NCBI GenBank assembly: GCA_019914995.1
Contig: CM034142.1
Span: 5,103,031-5,167,030 of the forward strand
Direction: 5' to 3'
DNA from: Acanthochlamys bracteata
Taxonomy: Eukaryota > Streptophyta > Magnoliopsida > Pandanales > Velloziaceae
Length of the DNA stretch: 64,000 nucleotides
This document shows positions 11,601 to 24,415 of this stretch, one piece after another (positions within the stretch are counted from its first letter, which is position 1; each line of letters begins with the position of its first letter). Below the pieces are notes generated by a model. The model made no database searches. It saw nothing but the letters and a program-made list of their open reading frames with translations, and was not told where the DNA came from. The position numbers were made by a program, and so were the translations under genes.

Positions 11601-14600
11601 CAAGCTCCACCTGAGCTTCCTTTACCGGTGCCCGCAGCACCACCTTCATAATGTCAGTAAAAGGTTACAAGAAAAATAAACAGAAATTGAGCACAGGATC
11701 TATCTCATGAATGTTGTGTTCGTTAAGTATTTTAGATGAGATGATCAGAGAGATTTCTTCAGTGTGATTAGCAGTAAGATTTTTAGTTGCTTGAGTAGAG
11801 TTGAGTTCTTGTATTTCTCAGTTTTTGCTTGTGTTCTCTCTCTGCACTTTCTTTGTTGCTGTGACTCTCTTCTTATAGTGTTTCTTCTCTGTGCAGGTAC
11901 CGTTGAAGAACATTGCTGTTGGCGCTCCTTTTCATTGGTGGTTCTTCACGTCAGAGAGAGAGTAGTTTTATCCAGCGGTTAATCAATCGCTTCTTTGATC
12001 TCCTTCTGTTGTCTTTGTGCAATGTCTCTATGGCATTAAATGCATTGTAGAAATTTGAATTTGCCGCCAGCAGTTAAGAGCTTAATATAGCTAAACTTCT
12101 GTCTGAAAATAGATGAGTTGATTTGGCTTGTCCATATTTAATGCATTGCTGGTTGACTGCTCGATTTGATTAGAGATCTTGACTTGTATGATGTGCTTTC
12201 TTCCCTTCATTATAGAGTTTTCCCTTTCTATGAAAAACAAGATGATTTTTGCTCGTTGTAGATCTTCTATTTGAATTGCTCCAGTGCGTTGTGAGTCCAG
12301 AAGATTTTCTACCGTGTTCAGTGGGTTTTCATTGCCGTCTATCAATCTCTATACTTGAACTTGTTCTTCAACAATGTGGTGGCTCAATATAGCTCAATTC
12401 TATGATAGTAACAAGATAATAGATTTGTTAAATGATATCACCTTGTAATTAAATTCGTGATTTTTTCTGGAGGAAAATCGAAATCTGCATGTTGAAGCAT
12501 TTTTACATTATCAGCAAGACATGATTCTGATGATACTTTGCACTATGTTCTTTGTCTTCTCTTGTTGTGATTTTTCATGATTCTTGATATGAACTTGTAG
12601 CTGATATGTTCCTCAATAAGTCTTCAAGATTTTTCTTCAAATGGATGACGAATTCTTGATTGAATTACATCTGAAAAGTTGTTCCATCAATGTCCGATTC
12701 TGCTTTTACTGAATTTTCATCTATCATTCCACGATTTTTTCAAATTTATATTGATCATCATTTGATGTGTTATTCAGTCAATCTTATAGTGTGCATGTTG
12801 GCCTGTCTCTGATGAAAAGTTGAAGTTCAAATGGAATCGGCATCATGTTTGAAATTACTTCTGAAGAGTGAATGATTATTACGATTTTCTGATTCTTCTC
12901 TGTCCAGCGAGCAGCAGCGAAATAGCCGGTTATTGAGTCTTCTGTTTTCTGTTCATCTCTGTTGGCGATACTCTGTTTTTTTGCTCTTCTCTATTCGAGA
13001 TGCTCTGTTTGCGATTTTCTGTTTTATCCATATAGCAGCAATTAGACAGCTGGCTATTCAGTGGCTGAAGGATCCTCTGTTGAATGTGGCTAATCCATAA
13101 AGCAGCAATTTTATACAATCAGTAGCTAAGAAGCTGGCTTCTTGTCTGCTGAATGTGGGATAGACCTGTTTTATAAATTTCTGCAGAACTTGATTCCAAT
13201 CATTAGTTTACCATAATCCATAAACTATAATTCTTAATTATTGTTATCATCAAAATCAATTTTGGAGTTCCAACAAAAAGGATATGCACAAAAAGAAGGA
13301 GACAACTTTGATGAAATCTTCTCTCCGGTGGTTCGTTTGGCAACAATTCGTGTGATCTTGGCATTGTGAGCATCATCGGATCTCCACCTTAAACAACTCG
13401 ACGTGAAGACGGCATTCTTGCACGGTGAGTTGGAAGAGAAAATATACATGATCCAACCAGAAGACTTTGCCAAGGTATGCAAAGAGAACTTGGTTTGTCG
13501 TTTAGTCAAATCTCTTTATGGGCTTAAGTAGGCACCAAAGCTTCGGATACAGCAAGCTAGTTTCGAACTTTTGCGCTTACATCAAGCAGTTTGAGGGAGG
13601 TGAGTATGTCATCCTGCTGCTGTATGTAGATGATATGTTTGTGGCGAGCCAAAGCATGGAACGTATCCAACAATTGAAGGCTCAACTGGCTAGTTAATTT
13701 GATATAAAGGACTTGGGTCCGACAAACAAGATTATTGGAATGCAGATATGGCGAGACAGAGATAATAGAGAAATCTGACTATCTCAAGCTGGCTACCTGA
13801 GGAAGGTATTGCAGCGATTTGGCATGCAAATAAGTAAGTCAGTGTCTACCCTTATTTTTATTAGTCTCAAGTTATCTTCTTTGTGATGTCCTAATCAAAA
13901 CAAAGAGAAAATAGAGATGTCTTGGATACCATATGCATTTGCAGTGGAAAGCCTTATGTATGCTATGGTATGCACTCGGTCAGACATTGCCCAAACAGTG
14001 GGAGTAGTGAGTAGATACATGACAAATCCAAGCAATGAGCACTAGATGATTGTCAAGAGAGTACTTGGGTATATTAATGGTACTCTAGATGCTGCATTGT
14101 GTTACAAAGGGTTTGAATGTATTGTCAAAGATTTTGTGGACTCGAATTATGCGGGTGATCTTGATAGGAGGAAATCCACTTCTGGTTATGTGTTCATCCT
14201 TATAGGTGGTGCTGTTAGTTGGTGTTCAACACTGTAATCTGTTGTACCTCTTTCAACAATAGAAGCAGAGTATATGGCAGCAACACAAGCATGCAAAGAA
14301 GGCATATGGATGAAGAGATTGCTTGAGAAATTCGGGCACAAACAAGAGTCATTGCTTCTATTTTGTGATAGCCAAAGTGCTCTACATCTTGCAAGAAATC
14401 CAGCATTTTATTTCAAAACAAAACACATTGAAGTGCAATATCACTTAATTCATGATGTGATTTTCAGTGGGAATATTAACTTACTTAAGATTCCTACCAA
14501 GGAGAATCCCGTGGATGCCTTAACGAAGGCAGTTTTTTTTGACAAATTTGAATTTTGCAGAACTTTGTATGGGATCACAATGGATAATAGAAGGAACAGC

Positions 14601-14677
14601 AGTGGTAGTGATCACAGGTATACTAAGAAAACATCTCAAAAAAACAATGGAGTTGGAGAAAAATTGACTAAGGCATG
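8674..14677 (+). pseudogene. Broken copia Gag-Pol polyprotein
   Basis: Gag opens with MANKFEIENFNGSNYPLWRM (8674 on) and ends with a zinc knuckle CFGCEKFGHYKREY (about 9354-9395), in which the last Cys is Tyr. The protease site reads DSKASWH instead of D-S/T-G-A (about 9541). The integrase zinc-finger region shows HLKLGH..CEEC (9913-10020) and the core continues to about 10690. RT starts at about 10960 (DATRWIEAMQEEIEALHENGTW), is split by the solo LTR, resumes at 13281 (YAQKEGDNFDEIFSPVVRLA) and keeps YVDDM at about 13624-13638. RNase H follows (TIEAEYMAATQACKEGIWMK, then DSQSALHLARNPAF) to about 14560. Many in-frame stops and frameshifts make it non-functional. Confidence 0.9.
11182..13275 (-). 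mobile_element. Solo LTR of a SIRE/Maximus-type copia element inserted in the older copia element
   Basis: The 2,094-bp segment runs TGTTAGG..CCAACA on the plus strand and is bounded by perfect 5-bp direct repeats AAAAG (11177-11181 and 13276-13280). On the minus strand it starts TGTTGGAACTCC and soon has TTTTGATGATAACAA, and it ends with a C-rich ..CACCCCTCCCCTCTTGAG.. stretch and CTAACA, as LTRs of the SIRE/Maximus lineage do. The phrase AACGTGGTTCGGCA (about 11372) is common in such LTRs. No primer site or internal domain is present, so it is a solo LTR. It splits the host RT gene exactly between LVVK and YAQK codons. A shorter relative lies at 42016-43586. Confidence 0.85.
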
Positions 14678-14823
14678 ATAAACTTCACAAATCAACTAGT
14701 AAGTACACTAGCCCTTATTCCGCTCTGCCTTTATCTATTTTCAGTACCTCCGATGCGGGTACTTTCTTATCAACTTCTTACTTTCTTATAAATACATGGC
14801 AAAGTATCTTTAAGTGGGAGATT

Positions 14824-15326
14824 TGTTGGATATAAAAATACTTTGATGAGCTTCTAATCAAGCAGTCCATAAGTAGCTACTGGTAGTCCACCATTTAGTC
14901 CAACATAGCTGCTATGGTAGTTATGTCTAGATTCACTCTAAATACCATAGGAAGTTATTCCAAAGAACCAATGCCAAAGAGTTGTTTTGGAAAGTTAGTT
15001 ATTTAGTAGACTAGCTATCAAAGAATTTTTCTTGCGTTCTATATATATGTCCCAAATGTGTGGAATTTGCAAGGAGAATGTAAGTTGATTGCAAGTAAGA
15101 AAACAAAATTGTATGGCTGCATTGTAATCTCATCGTATAGTGATAGTTCTTTTGGTGTGACTACACTACCGTGGAATTTTTCGAATTTTTCTCCACGTAT
15201 ATTTTTGTGTTTGTGTGATTGCCTTATTTATCTTTAACAGCCTCAACTTGAATTGCAAGATCCTAGTGTGTGCTAAATATTTCGCTGTGCTATTTTTTGT
15301 TCGTGCACACTAACGTATTTTCAACA
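14824..15326 (+). repeat. 3' LTR of the Tork-like copia element
   Basis: Follows the polypurine tract and matches the 5' LTR along its whole length with scattered substitutions. Confidence 0.9.
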
Positions 15327-16247
15327 AATTTCATTCTCTAGTCTCTAGTTATAACTCATGTATGGTCATGAAGAAAGCTTTAGAGTAGTTTTGTTGGCTA
15401 TTTGTGAGTTGTAAATCAGTACTCCATATGTTATGATTATGAGAATATATATGTTTGCAAACTAAGCATTTTATAGATCTATATTCTATTATGTACAGTA
15501 TTCAATACCTGACATTTAATAACTAGGTATTAGTATGGAACTATAGTTTATTATTTATAATGAATTATCCAAATTTTAAGATTGTCCATACTTTTTCTCT
15601 TTTTTGTTTTGACAGAAGAAGGTGGCAATCTTGGGACAATAACTTACTTGTAAAATTGTAAATCGTATGCTTTTTCTTATATAAAAAACCATGCAGTTTA
15701 AATTAAAGGGGTGCATGGTCAACATGGTTTTTTGATTAAGGACAAAGAACTTGAAAGATTATTCCCCCAACAGCTTTGGATTAGGAAACCGAGTGACGAA
15801 TAATCTGTAAGTTCAAGTGGGAAGGTAGCAGTTGTTTTACCCTATGGAACTTATTAGCCAATCAAACAGTTCTGGGCCAAGTGATAGTTCTTGAAAGCTT
15901 GATTATCATGCTTATCAAAGGCGCATGGCGTTGACTTGGTTACCTATAGTCGGCAAGTCCTGGTGAAAATTCGCCTAATTATAAAAACCAGGCTGGATAG
16001 TTGTAGATTTGATCTTTTTAACAAGTTCTATCCATTCCATTTTGCTGGTTGGTCAAGTTTTGGTAAGGTTGTCTGAGCTGGGTCAATCAAGATCAGGTGT
16101 TTACGCTTTACAATACAAGATAGAAAGTTTTAGGAGATATCTTAATCTTGTTGGTGTTCCATCAATAGTTTATACCAGACCATTGTCTTATAATTCTGCC
16201 ATTTTTTGTCTCTTAATCTGAAATGAATGAAGGTTTACCAAGCTACT
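15327..16247. other. Intergenic stretch, no gene seen
   Basis: Non-coding DNA between two retrotransposons. The open frame at 16009-16221 resembles no known domain. Confidence 0.5.
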
Positions 16248-19200
16248 TCCCAACTTGGCTGACTCTGATGATCAAGTTCCTTACATGCCATGATTCCTCA
16301 AGGTCTCTAAATAAATATTTACTGCTCCTAGTGCTGGGAGATGTTTCTTATAATTCAAATATATAATTGTAAGCTCGTTGAGCAGAAATGGGGAAGACAT
16401 GAGAGTTATTCTTATTTTCTTAACTTGTTCCATTAGAATTAGTTAACTTTTTCTTTTTGTTTGTCTATTTCTTAGCTAATAGCTAGCGATTCACTATGGA
16501 ACAGCAACAAGTGGTATCATGACCAACGATCTTCGGACAACGGCGGTGGCTCCAACAACCAAAGAATCAAATTCTTCGGCAAAGACATCATCAGGACTGG
16601 GCACAAATTTCCATCAACCTCTTTCATTCTCTTCTCTACATAGAAAAAGAGCCTGCAGAATAAGAGCAATTGCAATTTACTCAAATCATTACCAGCTTAG
16701 CGCTTATAGTTGAAAAACAAGACAAAACAGGAAAAACAAACAAAGAACTCATGCAAACTTGCGGCGATCTAAGTCTACCTCATTACAAAGACAAATAGAA
16801 TTAGTAGAATCGCCGGAGATCGCTACAATGAACATTTGCCCTATCCCTTCTCTCTCTCTGTCCACCGCAACACCTCCTTTACATAATTCTTCATTTATTC
16901 TCCTTCCTTTCCAGACACAAAACAGCCATACGCCATTCTTTCCACAAATGTCACTATCTAGTCACCACCACCTACAATTTTTAAATCCTTATCCCACCAC
17001 TTTACTTTCCACAACTTCTCCACCTGCCACCTCAAACAGTCCCCTCCTTGCCCCTCTGCCAAGTGTTAGCCTTGTACGGTCTTCTTCCACGGCAAACTTT
17101 TCTAATCCACATTACCTCCCTAATTTCAAACTATTCCACCCTCTTGCATTCGGTCCCACCAATAAGTCATTTTCTTCTTCGATATGCCACACTCTTAGAT
17201 TGGTACTTTTTCTTCTTCAGGGCATCATATCCCGTCCCAGTTTGGACATCAACCACACCTTTAGGACGCATGACATGCTATCACAATCACTACCATGCGA
17301 CAAATATAAGCTTCCTCTCTTCGACAACACTGAACCGCAAGAATGATTATACTCAACCGAGAAATATTTTTGCTACCATCGCATTGCACCTCAAGAGCGG
17401 ATTGCCCTCGTGGCTATGTACTTCACTGGGGAAGCTAATCAGTGGTACCAAAACTTTTGAAATAGACCGACCACAACATTCTTGGGACGAGCTATCAGAT
17501 CCAATTCTATGTCAGTTTGGGCCAATCGCATTCGGTGATCCGACTTTTGCTCTGCAACGACTCTCGCAAATTGGATTACCATAAGGTGTTTGAGGACCTC
17601 CGGACTCGCATGCCTTTCACAACTGAGTAAGACTCGTCGAACGATCTTACAGTGGGCTACAACAAAAGTTAGCCTTAGAGGTAATAGCACAAAGGCCTCA
17701 AGACCTACAATCCGCTTATATGTTGGCTAAGCTTTACGAATAGAAGGTCTCCATGGAGCAAACTCCTAAGCCATGGCTTCACGTCTATCACTTCCTTGCA
17801 AGGATTCTTACGATTGACCGGCTATTACCGTCGATTCGTCAAGGACTATGACAAGTTGGCCCCTACCTTAACAGCTCTTTTTAAAAAGAAATCCTTCTCC
17901 TGATCGACAGATGCAACCCAGGCCTTTCAGACACTCAAAATTGCCATGACATCTACCCTAGTGCTAGCTTGTCCTGATTTCGAGCACCTTACACCATCGA
18001 GACTGATGCATCCGGCTATGGATTAGGCCTAATTTTATCACAAGGCAAACAGCCAATTGCCTACCTCAACGAAGCAGGTGCGACACTTATCCGATCCACT
18101 TTTGAGAAAGAACTTATGGCATTAGTTCTGCGGTGCAACACTGGCAACCTTAACTTCTAGGACGTCGTTTCCTAATCAGAACTAATCATCTGAGCCTAAA
18201 GTATCTTTTGGAGCAACGACTTGTCACTCCGGCACCAGCACAAGTCGCTAATAAAATTATTGGGATATAACTATGCAATTAAATATTGATCTGAGAAGGA
18301 GAATGTTGTCACCGATGCCTATCCTGGTACCTCATCACACCACTCGCTGATTTTACCACAATTCAATCATCTTTTCCGGGATGATCTTAGGTGAGCTCAA
18401 GCTTTAGACCCATACACTCAATCTCTTATTCAACGGTTCCGTTCCGATGACACTTTGGCATTAACAATGAGCAATGGCCTCCTCCTATGGAAGCATCGTA
18501 TCTAGTTTCCAACTACCTCTTCTCTTAGGCAATAACTTTTGTTCGAAACCCACAATTCTGCGCAGGGTGGACATAGAGGTAGATTTCGAACTTATAAGCG
18601 TATTTCTAACATGTTTTACTAGCTAGGGATGTATAAAGATGTTCAACTACACATCGCTGCTTGTGACACATGCGTTAGGGCAAAAACCTCCTCCCTTCAT
18701 CCAGCTAGGCTTCATCAACCCTTACCAATTCCAAACGCTATTTGGACGGATTTGTCGATGGATTTCATTGAAGTCTTACTACTCTCTAAAGGCAAGGAAG
18801 TCATTTTAGTCATCGTTGATCGTTTGCCAAAGTACCGATGTTTTTTTCCTTTACGACGCCCCTATACAACATCTTCTATTGTAGAGATCTACGCACGCGA
18901 AATTGTTTCACGATAGACCAGAAATGATTGGAAGGGATCGAGATGCGGTATTTCTTAGCTCCTTCTGGAAGGAACTTCATAGATTGCAAGGCACCACGCT
19001 CCATATGAGCTCCTCCTACCATCCGCAATCCGATGGCCAGAGAAAGGTCCTCAACCGAGGCTTTGAATCTTGCAATGTTTTGTAGGCGAACACCCACGAC
19101 AATGGATCCGTTGGTTACACCGAAGAGAATACTCTTATAATACTAGCGTCAATTCTGCAACTGGATATCTCTATTTGAGGCTGTTTATGGTCATTCCTCA

Positions 19201-20274
19201 CCATCCTTAGTTGCTTTGTCAGCAAGACTTGCTAAGACTAACAGTATCGACTCTCAGTTGCGCGAACGTGATGTGATCCTTCGTGACGTCAAGCTTCACC
19301 TCTAGAAAGCACAAAATCAAATGAAATAGACAGTTGATCGGCACTACCGAGACACAATGTTTCAGCCAGGAGACTCCATTTTTCTTAAATTGCAGTCGTA
19401 TAGGCAAGCCTCACTCTCTGATCTTCATCATCATAAGCTGCAATATAGGTTCTATGGTACTTTCCAAGTATTGGAGGGTGAGACAAGTGGCGTATCATTT
19501 GAATCTTCCTACTGAGTCCAAAATCCATTCGGTTGTATATGTTTCCCAACTAAAGGTCAATCGTTTTATGCTTCCCCTCGTTACCGATCAGCTGTCTAGG
19601 TTGTCTGAGGATGGCTATCTACACTTCAAACCAAATCGTGTACTGGGTTATCGCAACATTCTTGTAGGCAACTCTAGCCATAGAGAGGCGCTAATTGCTT
19701 AGGAAGATCTGCCTACTAAGTATATCACATGGGAAGATTGGACAATTGTGTTCCGAAGGTTCTCCATTGAGGACGAAGTCGATTTTCAAGCAAGGGAGAA
19801 TGTTACAGCTAACAGTAATGAAGAAACTGAGAATACTAATGAACGAGCACTTGAACTCATAATGACACCCAGTGCACATAATACTAATCAGACATCCATC
19901 CTTACCAAAGCTAGAGCTGACATTTCACGTAAACGAAACTCCAATTACTTTCCATATGACACTCCATCTGATCTGACAATGATCTAGTATTTCTCTACGT
20001 TTTAGGAACAATTGTTGGATGCCTCAAAAGTCTTCGACGGTCAAGTTCCTTGCATGCCATGATTCCTAAAGATCACTGAATAAATATTTGCTGCTCCTAC
20101 TGCTAGGAGCTGTTCCTTGTAATTCAAACAGATAATTATAAGCTTGTTGAGTAGAAAGGGCGAAGACATGAGAGTTATTCTTATTTCTTAACTTGTTCTA
20201 TTAGAATTAGTTAACTTTTTTTTTTTTTTCTATTTTTTAGCTAATAGCTTGCGATTCTCCGTGGAATCACAACA
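16248..20274 (+). mobile_element. Decayed Ty3/gypsy (chromovirus-type) retrotransposon
   Basis: Short LTRs of about 260 bp lie at about 16248-16509 and 20013-20274; they share GATCAAGTTCCTTACATGCC-like and GAAGACATGAGAGTTATTC stretches. The 5' LTR is followed by a primer site TGGTATCATGACC (16512), the 3' LTR begins TGTTGGATGCC, and both end ..CAACA. The first bases of the 5' LTR have drifted, so its start is approximate. The internal part reads in order Gag-like, RT/RNase H remnant, integrase and chromodomain-type tail. Short LTRs and the C-terminal tail fit chromoviruses such as Reina; the lineage assignment is tentative. Confidence 0.85.
16519..19987 (+). pseudogene. Broken gypsy Gag-Pol with integrase and chromodomain-like end
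   Basis: Starts MTNDLRTTAVAPTT right after the primer site and runs through Gag-like segments to about 17580. Protease and the catalytic YxDD part of RT are missing: Gag-like sequence jumps near 17740-17790 to the RT thumb/RNase H boundary (LTGYYRRFVKDYDKLAPTLT, about 17818-17877). Integrase shows the zinc-binding HIAACDTCVRAKT (about 18650) and the core (AIWTDLSMDFIEVL, HMSSSYHPQSDGQ). The tail KYITWEDW..F.IEDEVDFQ..NVT (about 19717-19805) resembles the conserved end of gypsy chromodomain proteins. Stops and frameshifts are frequent throughout. Confidence 0.85.
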
Positions 20275-20299
20275 ATGACTAACAAAGCTATAGAAAGCC

Positions 20300-20568
20300 A
20301 AAAAGTCTTATGAAATATTTGTGATTGTTTATGAAATAAATTTTTCTATCATAGAAAATAATTTGAAAACTTTTAAAAAGTAAATTCTATTTTTCTTTAG
20401 TTAAAAATTATCAAAAAATGTAATAATAATATCTTATAATATAAATTTTTTTACTTTCTAAAATTTTGAATAAATTTTATAAAATATTATAAAAAATTTA
20501 ATCAAAAAATATGAAATAAAAAAGAGTATTTGAAATGAAGCTAAATGCTATGCCAAACGAACGCTTAG
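20300..20568. mobile_element. Probable eroded Tourist-like MITE
   Basis: An AT-rich segment resembling the inside of the MITE at 5572-5830 (TTATGAAATA near the left side, CTTTCTAAAATTTTGAATAAATTTTATA in the middle). It ends GCCAAACGAACGCTTA, an eroded version of the other copy's GCCAAACACCCCCTA end. The left end is not clear and no target duplication was found. Confidence 0.4.
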
Positions 20569-21064
20569 GGACAATTGGAACAAATTTGAATATCTGATGA
20601 TGTGATAATTTAATCTTGTAGTTGTGCTTGTCGAAGTAGCAGAAACTCAAAAAGAGATCTTTATTCTCATGTGCAGCTGTTCCTTTTCTTTGTCTGGTTT
20701 GTACTACCAATATAGTCTGAGCAGCAGCCTTTCTTCCAAAGTTCCGGTTACAACTTCGCTTTCTTATAAGCTGCAGATCCACACAGAGTTTTCATACAAG
20801 CACTATGAATTATCTTCGTTTCATTTGAATACTAATCCTGGTTTCTTGGGATTCATGTTTCTTTGGCTGACGAGCTATGTAGCTTGAACAGTAGTATAGA
20901 GTTGACTTCTCAACAGAGCAGTCTTGTAAAAAATATTTAAGACGAACATCAGTACGACATGCTGAGTTAGCAAAAAATATATATTAATCTGTAGCAATGG
21001 TTATTTAAATATCTGAAATCTAATTATTCTAAGGAGATCCTCGGTATTTTCATGCGCGGCTGTT

Positions 21065-21619
21065 TTGGGTGGTAATATAGGTTCATTCCGAGTCGACTCA
21101 TATAATAATCGGATCAAAATTATTCAATTTTAACTCGATTTATTTATTTATATAGATCAAAATTGTCAACCTTAATCTATTTATAATCGGATCAAACTCG
21201 AGTCGACTCATTTAATAATTAAATTATTAAATAAAAATTATAAATATTAATTTTTAATAATATTATATAAAAATTATTAATTATGATATATTTAAAAAGA
21301 AAAATATTAATTTTGACAAAATTTATAAATTAAATAAAAATTAGTTAAGATTAAGATAAATTAAAAATATATATATACAAATTAAATTCAAAATTTTTAC
21401 TATTTATTTTTTAATTATGAAGTAATATATACTATATAAATAATTATACGGATTAAACAGATCACTTTTTAATCAATCCGAATTCGACCCGAACTCGTTT
21501 AAATTTTTTAGATCATTTTCGGATCGATCCAAATTCGACTAAGGCTTGACCAGAAATCTCACTTTTTTAGATCGATTTCGGGTCGAATTTTCGGATCGGG
21601 TTGAAATTTATCACCCCTA
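21065..21619. mobile_element. hAT-type MITE, 555 bp, perfect 8-bp target duplication
   Basis: Flanked by identical CGGCTGTT at 21057-21064 and 21620-21627. The ends are TTGGGTGGTAATATAGG and the inverted copy of TAGGGGTGATAAATTTCAAC. Subterminal parts are rich in CGGATC/GATCCG and GAGTCGACTC words, with an A/T-rich core and no open frame. The segment at 28858-29380 is a relative. Confidence 0.85.
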
Positions 21620-21627
21620 CGGCTGTT

Positions 21628-23326
21628 CCTATTTTTCTAATTTCTTTTTAACAATGGATTAAATCTTGATAAAATCTCAAACAATCAAACTTACCAAAGG
21701 AAAAGGGCCACTAATGGTACCTTCTAGCGCTCTTCTATAATTATGTCCTAGCTGATTCGTACGGAGGACATGAATCTTTAAGAGATCCCACAAGTTTGAT
21801 AGTACTCTAATCAACTTCTCGAGTCAAAAATAATTTTTGTCACTCGATAAGTTTTATTCCCTGTGAAACGCATGATGACAAATTATTGCTCAAAATTGTC
21901 ATTTGAATATGATACATTTCAACAGAAGACTTATCAATACTCTAAATTTATTTTTTATATTTTCAAATTTATTTTTAACTCATTTTAAATTAAATAAATA
22001 TTAAATTTATATTAAACTTTTTTTGTCAAAAGTTTATTTTTCAAATTTTAATTTCTAAATTAAAAATTTTACTTTCAAACTCATTTTAAATATAAAATAT
22101 ATAAAAAATTTATTTTCTATCAAATTTACTTTTAATTTTGAATTTACTTTTTACAAATACATTTTCAAAAAATAAATTTAATAGCCTGATAAATATGTCT
22201 AAAATAAGGACCCGCTAGATCTACAAAATGCATCCGATCACGTGCCTATTATCAACATAAAACGAAATACGAAGTAAATAGATAACTCCCACAATTGTCT
22301 CTATATATAAGCGTGTTCTTTCCTCTATAAATCAATTCCGTTTATTTAAAATTACTTCCACTTCTGTTACTATAAATTATTTATTTTCGATTTAAATAAG
22401 TACCATGAAATATAGCCTTAGTGATCGGTATTAGGTGAAATGTTTGGTTAATCTCCAACTTTCACTTGTCGTTTATTAGGGGTTATAACAGCCATTGCAT
22501 GTTTTATTAGGGGTTATAACAGCCATTGCATGTACATATGGTTGTTTGAGAAATTCATATTCCTCTCATTTGTTTTGATGCTTTTGTAGCACAAACTGTG
22601 GGCACAACTTTTGAGGGTGAGACAACATCTATGTTACAGTTCTTCCTAGCAGTTTTTTAAGGATATTTAAAAATATTTAAAATAAAAAACTTTTAAAAAA
22701 TTACTCTAATATTGTTTGAAATAGATTAAATTTTTTATTTGAAAAATTATACATATACAATTTTATAACATAGTATTGATCTTTATTTTTTAAATTGTAA
22801 AAAATTTAAATATTATAAAAATTAATTAAAAACTATTAAAATAAACTTTTAATAGCAGTAATACCATACTTGCAGCTTTTTCAAAACCAGAACGTCTCTA
22901 TTGCTGTAGTGTCATTCATGACTGTGATTGTGAGTTCTGACCACATTAGTCTGTGAGTTTCTTCTATCTAGCCACTTTCACATCTTTTAAGACCATCTTT
23001 GATTTGATTCCATCTGAGAGTTAGACTTTAAATAAGCAGCCTCATATGACGTCCTTTCTTCAGTTTTCTAACATTAGCGTGTTGGTAAGCCAGCTTTTAG
23101 TGACTCAGGTTAGCCTGTTATGGAGGTTCATGCAAAATTGAGCAGAAGTGAAGCCATGTGGTATTGAATAAGAAATTGTGGGATTATCTTGCATAATCTC
23201 AAGGTTATAAAGGCTGAATTCAGCTGTACACTGGAAATTCATTGTTACGGTTATCAGCTTTTCTGAGTCTGCCGCAACATTCACATCATCACATGTCGAC
23301 ATTTTAGAACTTAATTACATTTGAAC
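21628..23326. other. Intergenic stretch downstream of MADS gene A; no gene seen
   Basis: AT-rich DNA with a 31-bp tandem duplication (22472-22532). An A/T-rich segment at about 22650-22860 has weakly inverted ends and could be a MITE. No coding region was recognised. Confidence 0.5.
22472..22532. repeat. 31-bp tandem duplication
   Basis: The unit TTTATTAGGGGTTATAACAG plus CCATTGCATG occurs twice, identical, with one extra T between the copies. Confidence 0.9.
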
Positions 23327-23983
23327 CATAGTCATAAAATTCAGACCGGCCGGCCCGGATATATCCGGAACGTAAACCGGTCCGAATTTATAATAAAACT
23401 GTTTATGTAATTGATCCATTCTGATCCGCTTCGATTCGTACTGACCCGCTTCGATCTGGTCAACCCGCTCGTCTAGGTCAAACCGGATTAAATTAAATTT
23501 TAAAAAATTTAATTTTGTGATATATTGATACAAAAATAATTATTAGTAGTCTTATATTGAAATATAATATATAGTTTAGATTTTATATTTGGATATGATA
23601 ATACAAAAAAATAAATTTGTTATAGTTTATTTATAAATATTTAGTATTAGTGATTTTTTAAGTTTTTATATTACTAATTTTGTTAAATTGTAAGAAAAAT
23701 AACAAAATTATTTTAAAACAAAAAATTTTTTTTGAAATTTATTATTTAAAATATTTTTTTGTTTTTCTATATCTTTTTTGTTAATTTATTTTTTCTTTTA
23801 TGCTTTCTAATAAAAAAAAAATTATTATGTTTTCTTTTGAAATAATAAGCGTTCCCACTACCGTCAATGCTTTAGTATTTTTGATGTAACGGTTCAACCC
23901 ATTGACCCGACGGATTAATTCGTGACCTACTGATTTTCGGACAGTTTTCTGGTTCAATATTCAGTCCGATTTTTACAACTATG
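23327..23983. mobile_element. hAT-type MITE, 657 bp, relative of 6644-7373
   Basis: Begins CATAGTCATAAAATTCAGAC and ends with the inverted copy of CATAGTTGTAAAAATCGGAC. It is flanked by ATTTGAAC (23319-23326) and ATTTGAAT (23984-23991), an 8-bp duplication with one change. The ends are GC-rich with GACCCG/CGGGTC words and the middle is A/T-rich, as in the first copy. It lies about 430 bp downstream of the MADS gene A stop codon and could supply transcript-end sequence. Confidence 0.85.
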
Positions 23984-24415
23984 ATTTGAATGGTTAAATA
24001 TATTGTAGATGGAATCATTGCAAGGCAGATCACCAAGTCATTCTATTAAAAGCGTGAGGGGTTTCAATCTTCCCAAACAGAACATGATACTTCATTTAGC
24101 TCCATGCACGTGTATAATACCTTTAGTACCGTAACTGTCTGTTTTTTGTTGGTTTACATTAAAGAGACTTGGGCAAATGGACATGATATAATTCATTCAT
24201 AAATAAGACCGAACATCAGCATTCGCAAACAGATAAGAAATTTACACTGGTTACTATCTTCACATCAAATCTCAATGTCATGGACCTTTGTCTGAGTCCA
24301 AACACACTTCTGAAAGCCACTCCACTTAATGAAGTTGAAGTCTGCTGTAATGTTCAAGCTCTCATGATTAAGCTCTGAATAAAAGATATGCGTACTCATA
24401 CCTAACAAGGTTAAA

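Larger units (their letters stand above)
8145..15326 (+). mobile_element. Decayed Ty1/copia (Tork-like) retrotransposon with both LTRs
   Basis: The 5' LTR at 8145-8646 and 3' LTR at 14824-15326 (about 502 bp each) both start TGTTGGATATAAA and end in ..CAACA or ..TAACA; by eye they are about 85-90% alike, so the insertion is old. A primer binding site TGGTATCAGAG follows the 5' LTR at 8649, and a purine tract AAGTGGGAGATT precedes the 3' LTR. The flanks GATTT and AATTT are probably a 5-bp target duplication with one change. The internal order Gag-protease-integrase-RT-RNase H is the copia order. The element is interrupted by a solo LTR at 11182-13275. Confidence 0.92.
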
